This document shows positions 12,390 through 24,400 of a DNA stretch of 64,000 bases, piece by piece. The position numbers and the translations under genes are program-made. Source of the DNA: Hermodice carunculata (taxonomy: Eukaryota > Annelida > Polychaeta > Eunicida > Amphinomidae); contig OZ026624.1 of NCBI GenBank assembly GCA_964020975.1, positions 25,676,423-25,740,422 on the forward strand, in the 5' to 3' direction. The notes below the pieces were generated by a model, which had not been told where the DNA came from, did no database searches, and worked only from the letters and a program-made list of their open reading frames with translations. The stretch's first letter is position 1. Each line of letters begins with the position of its first letter.

Positions 12390-15100
12390 CTGTATGAACC
12401 TTGTCAGTCTGTTTTCTCAGCTCACTGGGAAGTTCATTCCACACTTCAGCACCAAAGCTATTGAAAGTATGAAGACCGCCTTTAGTAGAGTTATTGTTTG
12501 GGCGATAGAGTATTTACAGTCCTTAATGAGTACCGTTGCCTCTTCAAGCTAAAAAGTTCAATTATATATGCAGGGCTGAGCTTGTGAACAGCCTTAAAAA
12601 CTTCTGTGGCGTAGAGTCGGAGACCAGCTAGCTCCAAGTTTGGTAAGTTTGCTATACAGAATCAACATATTCCAGGTTGTACCTGTTGAACACAAACTCA
12701 AGTGCCCTAAACTGAATTTTCTCCAACTTTGCTGAATTTTTAGCACAACAAAAGTGCCAAGCCGCTGGGCAAAAGTTAAAATTTGAAAGGACAAATGATT
12801 TGTAAAGAAGAAGACGTGTTTTAGTATCGAGAAAATGTCCTAAACGAATAAGACAGTTTGGCTGATTTGTAGCTCTTTTCGCAATTTTGGAAACATGTTG
12901 GGAGAAATTTAACTTGTTATCCAGTTGTACGCCCAGCAGTTTGACACTTTCTTCACTAGTAATACTGGTAACACCATCAATGACAATATCAGTAGAGGCC
13001 TTTTCATTAGAAATCATGGCTTGAAACTTAGATGGATTGGCCTCCATCTGATTGTCATTGCACCATGTTATAAGAGTTTTGCCATTCTGTTTGAGCTTGC
13101 GAACCAGTAAACGCCTTAGATTTTGCCTTCACAAGCACAGAGTTGTAATCCGCATGGTTCAGAGGTGGTTCTAGGATTTTGAAATTGTGGACCAGATCCT
13201 CCCTTGGCACTGTCTGAGTGGGCCAGCCTTAAGTTTTGTGGGCCAGTCTGGCCCATAGTAGTTTCCAGTGTGGGCCAAATATTTTTTATTGACTTACAAA
13301 TAAGGTTGCCTGATATCACAGACTCAATATGGAGTCATCTTTCAAGAAAGGAAAAACAAGAATTTTATGATCTTATTTTTATTCATGTTAGAATAAGAGG
13401 AAAGTAAAGCATGACCACTGAGTATGAATCCTCTGTTCTTACCTCATTTTCCATGTTACCAAAACACTCACTGTGACTCTTTCTTTTATCGTTGTGAATG
13501 TCTGAGTGTCCTTTATCACGATGAATAATATCATGTCAATATAAATCACAATCATAATATCATGTCTCAATCTGGGACTAAATGGAAGAGAGCCTTTTTA
13601 TTATAATATTATAATATCATCACTCTTTATCTTAGCATATCATGTCCTGTAACTTTTTCGACAGTGGTTCATTTAGTTCATCAACGGAATCCACACTGAT
13701 AATGTCGCATGTGTCTGGCGGCATGATGAGCCTGCATGAGGACTGCCATTTTGATCACAATAATCTCCTTGTTTGTGCCAGCACCCTCAGTGTCACAAAG
13801 GTGCCGGCATGAAAATGGTCCAAAAGTCTCCCTCTCTTCCGTTTAGTCCAGCCTGAGCCATGATACAAGTCACAGCAACCACACAGAATCCTCTCAACAC
13901 AACCAGATACCGCTACATGCTGTGTTGTATGTTCACTCACAGCCATATTAAAACGATGAAAGGCGTAGATAACAAGTGATTTCATTGGCTCATTAACCAC
14001 ATGATAGCGCTTTGCCAATCACAGCCTCGGACGCATTGGATGAACTGGATAAATTTACTTCTGTCACATGGTTATCTAGTATACAAGTTACGCGCCAGAG
14101 TACGCACCAGATTTAATGTTACGTGCCAGATCAAGATTACTTGCGCTGATTCTGACGCGTCATTATTTTGTTTTAGCGACAAACAAAGTAAATAAAAACA
14201 CGTGAATCCTGCAATCTCGCGCCCTAGAATCACCTCTGATGGTTAAATAAAACACCATCCTGAATGGCGCAAAATATATCATTCATGAATATATTAAAAA
14301 TTGCGGGGCTAAGGATAGACTCCTGGGGGACGCCCTTGAGAATGGTACTCCAAGAACTAATGGCGCTTCCAACTTTGGCACACTGTTTCCTGTTGAGAAG
14401 ATAGTTAGTTAGAAGAGCAGTGGCAGAAGGTGCCACGGCAGACAGTCAAACGCTTTAGATAAATGGACTAGAAGTAACCCAACAGAGAGACCATTCTCAA
14501 GCGCATCCCTCCGGGTGTTACACAGATGGAGTAAAACATGCTGGCAACCAAAGCCAGCCCTAAAAGCTGACAGGCAGTCATTATATATGTGTGGAAGGAA
14601 GTCTGTGTTGAGTTGAATCAACATGAGTTTTTCTAAAATTTTTGAAGTGCTAGTCAAAATACTAACTGGTCTATGGTTCTTTCTACCTAAAGCACTGTTC
14701 TTTTTGTAAATAGGCATAATTTCTGCTGGTTAAGCTCAATCAGGGAACCTCCCGGCATCCACACACTTAAATAAGTGCTGCAGAGCTGGGATGCCGGAAA
14801 GTCACCTGCCACTTTGATGAGCCTGGCAGGAATATAATCTATTCCAGTAGTTTTTCTTGCATCCAAGTCTTTAATAAGTGCGTGGACCTCTTCAGGATGT
14901 GCATGCTTAAAAGTAAAATTTTGAGTCGTGGCACATACAGTCTGAATGGCGTGAACACTGGAGTGATTAATAAAGTAAGAAGTTACAGTCAACACAAACT
15001 CAGAGGTATTGCTAAACTCAGATGCATGGGGAAGCTGGTGGTCTGATCCTATTTCATATGCTATGTAAGAATAAAAGGAGTTTATGGAATTATATCAGAA
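12390..15100 (-). mobile_element. 5'-truncated LINE (reverse transcriptase), interrupted by a MITE
   Basis: Minus-strand reverse-transcriptase pieces in order: 15060-14690 (AYEIGSDHQLPHASEF, HPEEVHALIKDLDARKTTGIDYIP), 14717-14409 (NHRPVSILTSTSKILEK, LSKAFDCL), 14436-14240 (LKGVPQESILSPAIFNIFMND), then after the insertion 13160-12650 (HADYNSVLVKAKSKA for the YADDN box, ANPSKFQAM, VKLLGVQLDNKLNFSQHV, SNFNFCPAAWHFC), and a C-terminal tail to ~12395 (FNSFGAEVWNELPSELRKQT). Frameshifts and stops make it dead. Endonuclease is missing, so it is 5'-truncated. The style fits the CR1/L2/jockey group. Confidence 0.82.
13160..14238. mobile_element. hAT-like non-autonomous transposon with 6-bp target duplication
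   Basis: Terminal inverted repeats CAGAGGTGGTTCTAGG (13160-13175) and the complement of CAGAGGTGATTCTAGG (14223-14238) match at 15 of 16 bases. Both ends are flanked by ATGGTT (13154-13159 and 14239-14244). Removing the insert restores the LINE reading across its YADD box, which independently proves the ends. The CAG start resembles hAT ends. Most hATs duplicate 8 bp, so a 6-bp duplication suggests a hAT6-type group. No transposase was recognised. Confidence 0.85.
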
Positions 15101-15135
15101 ACTAAAATTGATGAGAAGCCCTCATCAATTTTAGT
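15101..15135. repeat. Perfect 15-base palindrome
   Basis: ACTAAAATTGATGAG (15101-15115), loop AAGCC, then the exact complement (15121-15135). It sits at the 5' truncation point of the LINE. Confidence 0.85.
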
Positions 15136-15499
15136 TTAGCTCAAGATGACTATTTCAGTTTGTGTAATGACCAAAGATCAAATCATATTAACAATGGTCT
15201 TTTCTGCTATATTAATATCAATAGCATCAGATACAAATTCTACGAGTTACAGCAGGCTGTTTTTAGACTTCAACCTATATGTTTTATTATATCAGATCTG
15301 GCTCCATGTACGGACTAACAACGAAGCCTACAACATAATAATAAAAATACTGAGGCTCTCTGCTTTTCTGCCGCAGTTGTGTGTCACTGTGTGACACAGA
15401 TGGCATATTAAAAAAAAAAAAAAAAAAAAAAGAGAAGTTGATGAGGCAGAGGAAACCATGGTATTCCTTACCAGCTTGTGCTGTGATGTTTTCAACGGC
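15136..15499. other. No gene recognised
   Basis: Spacer between two LINE remnants, with a poly(A) run at about 15409-15431. Confidence 0.5.
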
Positions 15500-16950
15500 C
15501 AAGATTCAAGATTCTTTATTTGCATATTCAACATGACAACATAGCAAAAGACAACACACAATGAAAATATATAAAATAAAATACACTAAAATACACACAC
15601 AAGATATCTATTAAAAAAAAAAAAAAAAGAAGAAGAGATCCAGCATTCCATCATATGGCATAGGAGGCTCAGGCTTCTAAAATTCCTATGATCCTGTTGT
15701 CCTGGACAAGTGAATATCTAGGTTGGACAAGTGACTCCTGAACATCACTTGTCCAGTGGACAACCAAATTGTCAATCGTAAATAACAATTTGTTGAAGCC
15801 CAATTGCCTGGGATACTGACTGAGCAAGTGGGAAATGCGAACAAGTGAGCTGGTGCAGAATGGGGCTGGGCTGAAGGTGTACTGTGGGGACGCACTGAAG
15901 GTGTCAATAAACATTACCAAGCTGTGGTTCTTTTTAAATAAATATATTTGTAGCTTCTAAAACTATTTCCAGAAATACTTGCATACAGGACAGACAACTA
16001 TTCAGTATTAATTGAGACAAGCCTTGCTCCTCCCCCCCCGAGTGATTTTGTTGTGTTGCATGATCTATTTCAGAGGGACAAGTGAAAATTCAGATTCACT
16101 TGTCCTATAGACAAGTGATGCTGAAAAAAATTGTAGAAGCCTGAGGCTCCCTCTGTTGGGGCTACATTATCTCCCTCTACTGTGCCTACGCACAGTTAAC
16201 CAGGGACCTAGGAGTACAAAATCATGCAGGAAACAGTTTCCTTTTTCGTTTCGATAAACATAAATTAACATAGTTCATGACCAATGTTGCCACCTCTGTG
16301 TCATCATTGTAACAAGCCATGACAAATATAAATTTGCTATCAGGGTCCAATGAGTGGTAGTCTGTGAAACGTAGTTTGTCAAACAAAGAGTTCCTTTCCT
16401 GAATATAATAAGGGCAGTGCAACAGGAAATGTTTTTATTTTCCACTGCTTTCATAGGACAGAGTTGACAAAATCGCAAATGAGAAGGAGTTACAGGTGTT
16501 TTATGTCAACCAGTTTCAATATGTAGGTTGTGTGAACTGGTCCTCAATTTGCAAAAATCTTGCCTGAGTATAAAATTCTTTTCACACAGGAAATAGTTTT
16601 CCATCTCAAAGGATTTTTTGAATTCTGTGTTACAACGTAGTTTTGATCGGGGATCATCTCTGTTAAGATATGAAAGCCACTTATCAATAAAGTTCTCTTG
16701 CATAGCCCTTTTCAGCCTAAATAAGGTGTTCTGCAAACTGTACCTTTGACTTTGTGAAGAGGTTTGTAACACGCTCTCTGGGCCATGCCTGGTCCATAAA
16801 AGTTTCATGTAAGAAGCCCAAGACTCTTTTAAATTAGAAGAAGCATGGTAAGACTTAAAGACCAAATCATTCTGCTCTAAGCATTGTAGTCTTAGCCAGT
16901 ATTTTGCAGAATACCGGTACGTCAAAAATGTAATTTGAAGAGAGTACAAC
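15500..16950 (-). mobile_element. LINE C-terminal remnant
   Basis: Minus-strand coding remnant 16949-16222: SAKYWLRLQCLEQNDLVFKS, SWASYMKLLWTRHG, FILRQDFCKLRTSSHNLHIE, then FCQLCPMKAVENK and HCPYYIQERNSLFDKLRF. This is the Cys/His segment at the end of LINE ORF2. It is in at least two frames. The same arrangement (SSHNLAIETGR...CDRC...CPQYSNLR) occurs in the plus-strand LINE at 18120, so they are related. The 3' UTR runs to about 15500, where the minus strand reads AATAAAGAATCTTGAATCTT, a typical LINE tail. It is split by a MITE. Confidence 0.75.
15670..16143. mobile_element. 474-bp hAT-like MITE with 5-bp target duplication
   Basis: Ends CAGGCTTCTAAAATT (15670) and the complement of CAGGCTTCTACAATT (16143), each flanked by AGGCT (15665-15669 and 16144-16148). 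GGACAAGTGAAT and its complement recur inside at both ends (near 15703, 15724, 15748 and 16077-16115). No coding capacity. It sits in a LINE 3' region. Confidence 0.7.
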
Positions 16951-17107
16951 CCTAATTCACCACGTACTGCTGCAGTGCTTGTAGGACCAGGGCGGAGGCA
17001 AAGGGTCCACCACTGAACTGCTCACACTCACAGCTGTGGTGGGCCCCTGGTCCTGGATATATCCACCTACACTCATCGCTTGTACTTTCTATAATAAAAA
17101 AAATAAT

Positions 17108-17110
<3 letters not shown>

Positions 17111-17153
<43 letters not shown>
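17111..17153. repeat. (GA)n microsatellite
   Basis: Uninterrupted GA dinucleotides, about 43 bases. Confidence 0.95.
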
Positions 17154-17156
<3 letters not shown>

Positions 17157-17876
17157 CAGTAAATGAAAAAAAGAAAATGAGGCGGGGGGGGGAGAGAGGG
17201 AGGGGGACATGCCCCTACAACATCCACACAGGGCAAAGGCGAACAAAGCTTCACGTAAAGAGCCTGCGTTCCGCTTTCCCCAAAGACATGTTATTTTTTA
17301 GCTCCTTGCTTTGCATGCTTGCCAGACAAAAGGTGCAGAGTGGGGGTATTTTACGCTTTCAAAACATGAAATACCCTCCCTCCAGCAAAATTCAAAGGGT
17401 CCCAACTATCTGTATTTGCCTTATTAATTTTGAAAATTATGGCTAAAAATTTGTCTCTCTTCTATGTTGGGACCCTCGGAAAAATATCTTAACGCAAACA
17501 CTGAGGTCGGAGTAATCCTCGCCTGGGGCATGTGCAACGCCGTGTGTAATACTAGAAGCATGGAGCTAGAAACCGGATGATGACACTGATGAGAACTTTC
17601 TATCAAGTGCAGCGCTTTTTAAAAAATATTATCTTACCCTCTTGTCTTGTAGCAACTTTCAATTCCAACCTCCAGTTTCAGCTTGCACTCACTTTTCCGC
17701 TCCGGATGAGGAGCTGCGCCGTTTGGGAATACGTTTGGATTCGGCGCAGCGCCATCTAGGAATTCTTAAGCTGCGCGCCCATATCAGAATGCACTGTCAC
17801 ACAGGCCACAGCGGTCCCGCCACAGCTCGTATGCTGAAGAGCTCTGTATTGGCATGGTACGTGGCGATAACGGTAT

Positions 17877-18056
17877 TTCCAAACGGTTCAGGATCAGCTG
17901 AGATTTTTTTAATAATTTTATACGTTTCATTTATTGGTATGTTCCGAAATAGCCCTGGACCACATGAGATTTTTTTAAACTTTTATTTTTTTTATTTATT
18001 ATAAAGTGTTCCCAAATGGTCCAGGACCAGATGAGATTTTTTTTTTTTTTTTAAAT
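17877..18056 (+). repeat. 66-bp tandem repeat, three copies
   Basis: Units start near 17877, 17943 and 18009 with TTCCAAACGGTTCAGGATCA, TTCCGAAATAGCCCTGGACC and TTCCCAAATGGTCCAGGACC. Each is followed by GATGAGATTTTTTT-like sequence. Confidence 0.75.
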
Positions 18057-18119
18057 TTTTTTTTAAAGATTGGGTGCCACATAAACATAGTTTTTCCTCG
18101 CTCGGGCTCTTTATTATGA

Positions 18120-19640
18120 CACCAGTGGTGTTGTGCTTGGTGAAATGCTTATGTTCTATCTCCTATATGCCGATGATTTAGTTTTGTGTTCTGATACACC
18201 TGAAGGGCTTCAAAAACAATTAGATGGGCTGTATGACTTTTGTAAGAAGTGGCACTTGTTGGTTAATCTGGTAAAGACAAAGGTACTTGTATTTAACAAA
18301 CAAAAAGTGGACTACAAATTTTATTACAATGACAGTGAAATAGAAAATGCCAATCAGTATAAATATCTTGGAATATGGTTCATCACCTATACATATAACT
18401 CGCGAGCTACTGCCCCATCCTACCTGGTTGAACAAGCGAACAAGGCTCTCTTTCAAGTGTACAAACTTGCTGGTCCAACTGTCGGTAAACTGAGCCCTCC
18501 TTTGGCTTTTAGAATGTTTGATACACAAATTTTACCAATTCTGGAATATGGATCAGAAATTTGGCTACATGGAAAAAACATCTGATAATATGGAAAAACT
18601 CAATTTGAAATTTCTGAAATCCACATAAAAGTTCGGACCCAAACAAGCACTGAAGCAGTATATGCTGAGACTGGAAGATTCCCGTTACACATTAGGCAGA
18701 AAATAAAAGCTCTGAAATTCTGGGTGAGGCTATTAGAACTGCCAGACACTGTCCCTGTAAAGATAGCATATAACACACTGCGAGTATTAGACTCGATAGG
18801 ACAACAAAATTGGTGTTCCAAAATAAGAACTTTATTGAACAGTTTGGGATTTACAAGTGTCTGGGCAGGTCAAAGATGCAGTAACTCTGTCATAAATCAA
18901 ATACAAGAAAAATTAGAAAGTCAATTTAAGGAAAGCTGCATGGATAAAATTCGGTCCCAAAATGAGAGTATTAAACTCTGCACTTACAAAATTTTCAAGC
19001 AGAAATTCCAAATGGAGCCATACCTTAAAGTTGTCCATTATCAACGATATAGAAACGCGCTTTCTCGCTTTAGGCTCAGCTCTCATAACTTAGCCATAGA
19101 AACAGGCAGACACGCCAGACCAAAAATACCACGAAATGAACGCATATGTGATAGATGTAAATCTGGTGTGGAAGATGAAATTCACCTTTTAATGATTTGC
19201 CCACAGTACTCAAATCTGCGCCAGGTACTCATGGACTCTCTTGAATCCTGTAATTTGCACTCGGAAACGTTCTCCATGGAAGACACATTCAGGAAAATCC
19301 TAATGTGTAGCGAGCCTGAATGTCTGATTCAACTGGGAAAATTTCTTTTTGAAGCATTCAGTACCATCTCTGTGCAAAGAGCATCTGGGACAGACTGAAT
19401 ACATATCTGACATGAATTCTGTTTAGTAGATTACTGCAATTTCCAACTGAGATTGGTTGTGTAAATTGGATCTCATTTGTACTCATTGTAAAGTTGATCC
19501 CATTTTAGTGGCTCTGGAACAGGCTAGATGGGCTAAGATAGATAATCACAAAGTTTGTAATGTAATACATGAAGTTGATTTGCTTATTATTAAATTGTAA
19601 ATGTCACTGGGACAGACTGAATGGGTCGCCAGGTAGGCAT
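18120..19640 (+). mobile_element. 5'-truncated LINE with YADD and C-terminal zinc-knuckle-like region
   Basis: 18133-18585 encodes LLYADDLVLCSDTPEGLQKQ, LVNLVKTKVLVFNKQK, YKYLGIWF and LPILEYGSEIWLHG, i.e. the reverse-transcriptase active site to thumb. After one stop and frame change, 18724-19398 continues (RLLELPDTVPVKIAYNTL, RYRNALSRFRLSSHNLAIE, ICDRCKSGVEDEIHLLMICP). The CxxC...H...C cluster near the end is a usual LINE ORF2 C-terminus. The 5' part (endonuclease, palm) is missing. The coding part is well preserved, so it is fairly recent. Confidence 0.82.
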
Positions 19641-20055
19641 ACTTACGATTTATCTTCTATCTATTTTGTATTTAAAGGGACCAATGGAACCCGAGAGGTT
19701 TTCCGTGCAATTTGTACTGGTTGATATGTGAACATACTAACATATATACACATAGATAAAATGATGTAGGCCTTGTACTGAACCTGCCAGGGAATACCGG
19801 TAATTGTAAATAAATTGAGTAGTTCACTTGGGAATGTCCTGCGCAGTCAAACAGAGACAGACCCCCCCCCCCGACTCTTAGAGCTGCTTAGACGGTTTTT
19901 AGGTGCTACATTTAGTACGGGAGCCACGTAGACAGTTTAAGCACAAAGTTTGTAATGTAGGCCTAATACATGTAATTGATTTGCTTCCCTATTTTTTATT
20001 TTGTAAATGTCACTGGGACAGACTGAACGGGTCGCCAGGTAGGCATACTTACAGT
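19553..20055 (+). repeat. Duplicated ~100-bp LINE 3'-flank segment
   Basis: 19553-19648 and 19944-20050 share AAGTTTGTAATGTA, GATTTGCTT, AATGTCACTGGGACAGACTG and GGGTCGCCAGGTAGGCATAC. A shorter GGGACAGACTGAAT copy is at 19387. TTTTTAGGTGCTACA repeats at 19898, 20055 and 20087. Likely LINE 3'-UTR sequence. Confidence 0.65.
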
Positions 20056-20253
20056 TTTTAGGTGCTACACTAGTGCTGCTTAGACAGTTTTTAGGTGCTA
20101 CAATGGTGTTAGACCAACTTACGCAGTTTAAGCATTTGTAAAACTTATAGAAAACTTTAGAAAATTTTGTATTATGCTGCCTTAAGACTCACTTTTTTAA
20201 CATTCCGTCCGAATATCTGTAGTTGATAGTGTTACCGCAGAATCATGGGACTA

Positions 20254-21080
20254 GGGGAAGGTTGCTGGGATTGGACCACTGCCTCGATTGGACCACTTCT
20301 CTCCTGAAGCCCCTTTGTGTCGAGAAGTCTGATTGGCTATTGTAACTACTGCCTTTGAAACTTTTCAGAACGCCATGAAAAGTGTGGGTACCAGTCTCCT
20401 CATTTTGCTGTAAATTTATGCAGATTAATGAAACTGTCAAGTCTGATCTAACTTAAAGGTGGCACATTATTGGGTGTAAAATCAAGTTAACAACTCGTTT
20501 TGAAACAGAATGTTAGTTGTATCGTAGGAATAAAGGTTCACTTCAGAACGCCTAAACATAGTTTCAGAAAAACATTCGGGGTCAAGGTCAATATTAATTT
20601 ATTCAAAGTAGTGTCCAGTTGCCTCGATTGGAACCAAAAAACTTCCTTGATTGAACCGTCTTTGCCTTGGTGGTCCAATCGAGGAGATGGTGGTCCAATT
20701 CAGGGTACATGTTATTTCTGGTGTAAAAGTGGACATATGGGCCAAATTTAAATAATCATAATTGAAGTTTAAATATTATCTCACAATATTAAGCTCAGAA
20801 TATAAGAATTCAATCCATTTTTACATTGATGGGTCGGCGGTCCATTTGTGGAAACCATGTGGTCCAATCGAAAACGAGGTATCCTCGATTGGGACACTTT
20901 CATCAAATCTTATTTTTTGTCGTAATTAAATCATTCTTTACATAAACTGGTCTTTGGTAGTACCATAGTAATCTGCTTATGGATGCCGATTCATTTCATA
21001 CTTCAACACGCGAAAAAGTTTCTTTGTTTTCCTGTAGCAGGCTGATGAAGTTAGGGGGTCCAATCCCGGCAACCTTCCCC
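20254..21080. mobile_element. 827-bp TA-flanked MITE with repeated CGATTGGACCA words
   Basis: Terminal repeats GGGGAAGGTTGCTGGGATTG (20254) and the complement of GGGGAAGGTTGCCGGGATTG (21080), flanked by TA on both sides. GATTGGACCA or TGGTCCAATC occurs repeatedly in both orientations (20270, 20287, 20626, 20671, 20692, 20870, 20884, 21058). No transposase. Probably Tc1/mariner-related from the TA duplication. Confidence 0.78.
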
Positions 21081-21307
21081 TACCTACCTCAAATACAAGT
21101 CAGTGGTGCTGTTGACTGTTAGGTATTCATATCTAGCTGGATAATGATATTTGTATTTGTATCTCGCTATATGTTAAATGTGTAAATTACCAGATGTGTG
21201 TATATAATTTTAAATGATTGTATTGATTGACTGTGGATGATTGTATTAATTACCATTATGACAAATTAGGTCAGAATTGACCTAGATGATTGTCAATAAA
21301 AGATTTA

Positions 21308-21359
21308 CTTGCTTTACTTTACTTACTTACTTTATTATGTCTGGGTGTCAACCAGACAT
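21308..21359. repeat. CTTA/CTTT microsatellite joined to a hairpin
   Basis: (CTTT/CTTA)n at 21308-21333 followed directly by the hairpin ATGTCTGG/CCAGACAT (21337-21359, loop GTGTCAA). The same coupling recurs at 30421 and in the 33-45 kb array. Confidence 0.75.
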
Positions 21360-21486
21360 CTGGCAAATCCAAAAGCATGCAAACAAAAGTTGGGGAATTG
21401 CAATGTATGCTAAATTCACTGAATCCAGGGCTTCTACTGCTTGTTAAAAGCTGCATATACCTCCATGGTGCTAGGCAACCATTTTG

Positions 21487-24400
21487 GGCTTAGTCCAAAA
21501 TACGCTGCGTGGCATGGTGCAGCATGGTATGGCGCGGGCCAGCGGGCCCATAATTAACCTGAACAGGACACCGCGGACCAGTTTCTATTGCGCAACCAAG
21601 AGTACGCATTCCACTGGGGTTTCCTTTGTGTTCTTTTCGAGAGTAAAAGAACGGTCACATGTGGCGTTATAAAGATACCTTAATTGGGATGCCCAATCCA
21701 GTAAATGCTAGCACTCCCGAGAGTGTCATGAACAAGTTTGAATCTTGAATCACTTTGATGTGTTAGATCGGTGCAAAAAAATGTGAATAGCATACTTGCC
21801 ATTTCTACCAAATCGTGCAGTAGGCAACCAGTTTTGGAAAATGACCACCAACCATTGGAATTATCAGCTTTCAAGCCACTTTCAAAAAAAAAAAAAAAGT
21901 AGTCACACATTATTAGATCTAATGCAAACTGTCACAATCATTGTTTCTCTGACAGATGCCACTGAGACATAGTTTGTGCATGTGGGCATTCAATGCATCA
22001 TGATGTGACGCTGTCAGAGATTGCATCCCGGGGTTTGCATGCCTTATGAATAAATGGATGACTTAATCTGACAAACATGTATGACTGTACTTGTCTGTTG
22101 TATTTCATAATAATTCAGTTATGCTATTTGAAAGCTGATACCTGTGCTGCTAGCTTTATTTTTTGCTTATTATAATTTTCTGCCTCAGCGAGGAAGCATC
22201 CGCTTGTGCTGCCCACTTTTGCTTACCATTTCTTACCCATGTGACATGTTTGACCCGTGTGTGTGGTCTCTTTTTGTTTTACTATTTTTTTGTGTGTTTC
22301 TTGTCAATCATATAGACCGTAGAAACTATCTAAGTTTCTCAGTCATATCGATGCAGGTTCTTCAGGTATATTTTATTCGTATTTACCTTCTCCTCAACTC
22401 CAGGTTTTGCAAGTTTAGTTATACGGAATTAATGTTATTCTGGTTCTTCCCGAGAACACCAATTATTTGGGTCAAAAAATAAAATGCGTTATAAATTATG
22501 CCTACGGAGAGTAATTGTAGTAGCACCATCTTAGATGGGCTTCGAGTGTTGACGTCCATTCTTTTACTACTTTATTGGATTCAAACTCAATTTATGATGA
22601 AAATGACCCCCAATTTCTTTGAACCTAAGCTTATAAAACAGTCACCTTATTACAATATCGACCAACTCATTACCCATCTCAAGAAAATGCATAATTATTT
22701 AACAGTTATAAGCTTAAATTGCGAGTCATTAAATGCCAAATTCGATGAGTTGAGAAAGAAACATGGTTGACAGATGATTCGGACTTCTCCTTGTTACAGT
22801 TACATAGTTATACGTTAGTTTCTCAAGGTAAAATATGCACTGCTCGGGGTGGATTAGCTATATACATTAAATGTTCTTACTTATTTGAACTAGTAGATGT
22901 TTATACTAGGTCCTAAACATATGAAGGTCAATTTCTAGAAGTCAAAATGGTGATAAAAATAATAATTGGAAACATTTATAGGCCACCTCGTGACCTAATT
23001 GAAAATTGCGATAAGGTTATTGATGAGTTTACTATAGTCCTGCAAAAGATACAGAAATCTAATAATGAGGCAATGATAGCCGGAGATTTCAACACTGATA
23101 TATTGAAAAGTCACGAAAAATATGTTTTTGGCCTCTTTTTTTGATACAATTACAACACAGAGCTTTTATCCACAAATTTACTTTACCTACTAGGTTATCT
23201 CGGCAACAAGGTACTATAATAGACAATTTCCTTATGAAACTTTCTAATTCTAATAGGGCCTCATCTAACTCTGGGATAATAACCACTTGAATCTCTGATC
23301 ATTTTCCCTATTTCATTTGCTTAGATATCCTTAAACCTCAATTAGACACAGTAAATAAATGTATTCTGACCGGCATCTCGATGCAATAAATCATTTCAAA
23401 AATGAATTATCTGAAGCTCAGTTACTTAATCATATTAATCCTGATGCTCACACTGACCCTAATGACTCCTATTCGGTCATTCATTCAACCGTTGTTACCA
23501 CCATAAAAACATTTCCCCGTTAAAATTATGAAATATAAAAAAACACAAACACAAGAAAAGTCCATGGATAACTCAAGGTATTATTCATTGTATTGTTACT
23601 CGTGATTGGTTATAAAATTATTTAAAGGAATTCCCAAATGATGCTCAGGAGCATGAGCAGAGATCCATTATGTTTATTACATACAACAGAATTTTGAAAA
23701 ACAACAAAAAGAGAATATTTTAAGTCGTGCTTTGATATGCTTTTAGATTAAAAATGATATAAAAACACGTGGTTAACTATAAACGATATACTGAATAGAC
23801 CTTAAGAAAGATGTTTTCTGGATTCCTATAAAATAATTAATGAGAACATTACGTATCAAGTGATAATTGCAAATATTTTAAATAATTTTTATATTAATAT
23901 TGGACCTAAGTTTGCCTCAAAGATTACCTCACAGCAAAATCGTTCATTTAGAGACTGTGTGGAAAGCCCTGTACGACACAGATTTACATTCAGCCTTGTC
24001 ACTGAGGAAACTGTTGAAGATATTATTGATTTTCTTAAACCAAAACATAGTTTTGGTCATGATAAACTATCAATTAATTGACTAAAATTGTCAAAGCTGA
24101 GACAACCAAATCAATTACATTGGTTATATATCAATCACTTACAATTGCTATATTTCCCGATCTACTGAAAATAGCCAAAGTAGTCCCTATCTTTACAAAA
24201 GATGATCCTTCGCTCCTCTACAACAGTGGCCCCATTTCTGTTCTACCTGCCATCTCTAAAATATTTGAAAGAGTAATTTACAATCAAATTTATGAATATG
24301 TCAAGTTTTATTCTTTATTATTTAGTTGTCAATTTGGTTTTCGTGAAATGCATTCTACAGAACTTGCGGCTTTAGAACTTATTGATAGAATTTTACTTGC

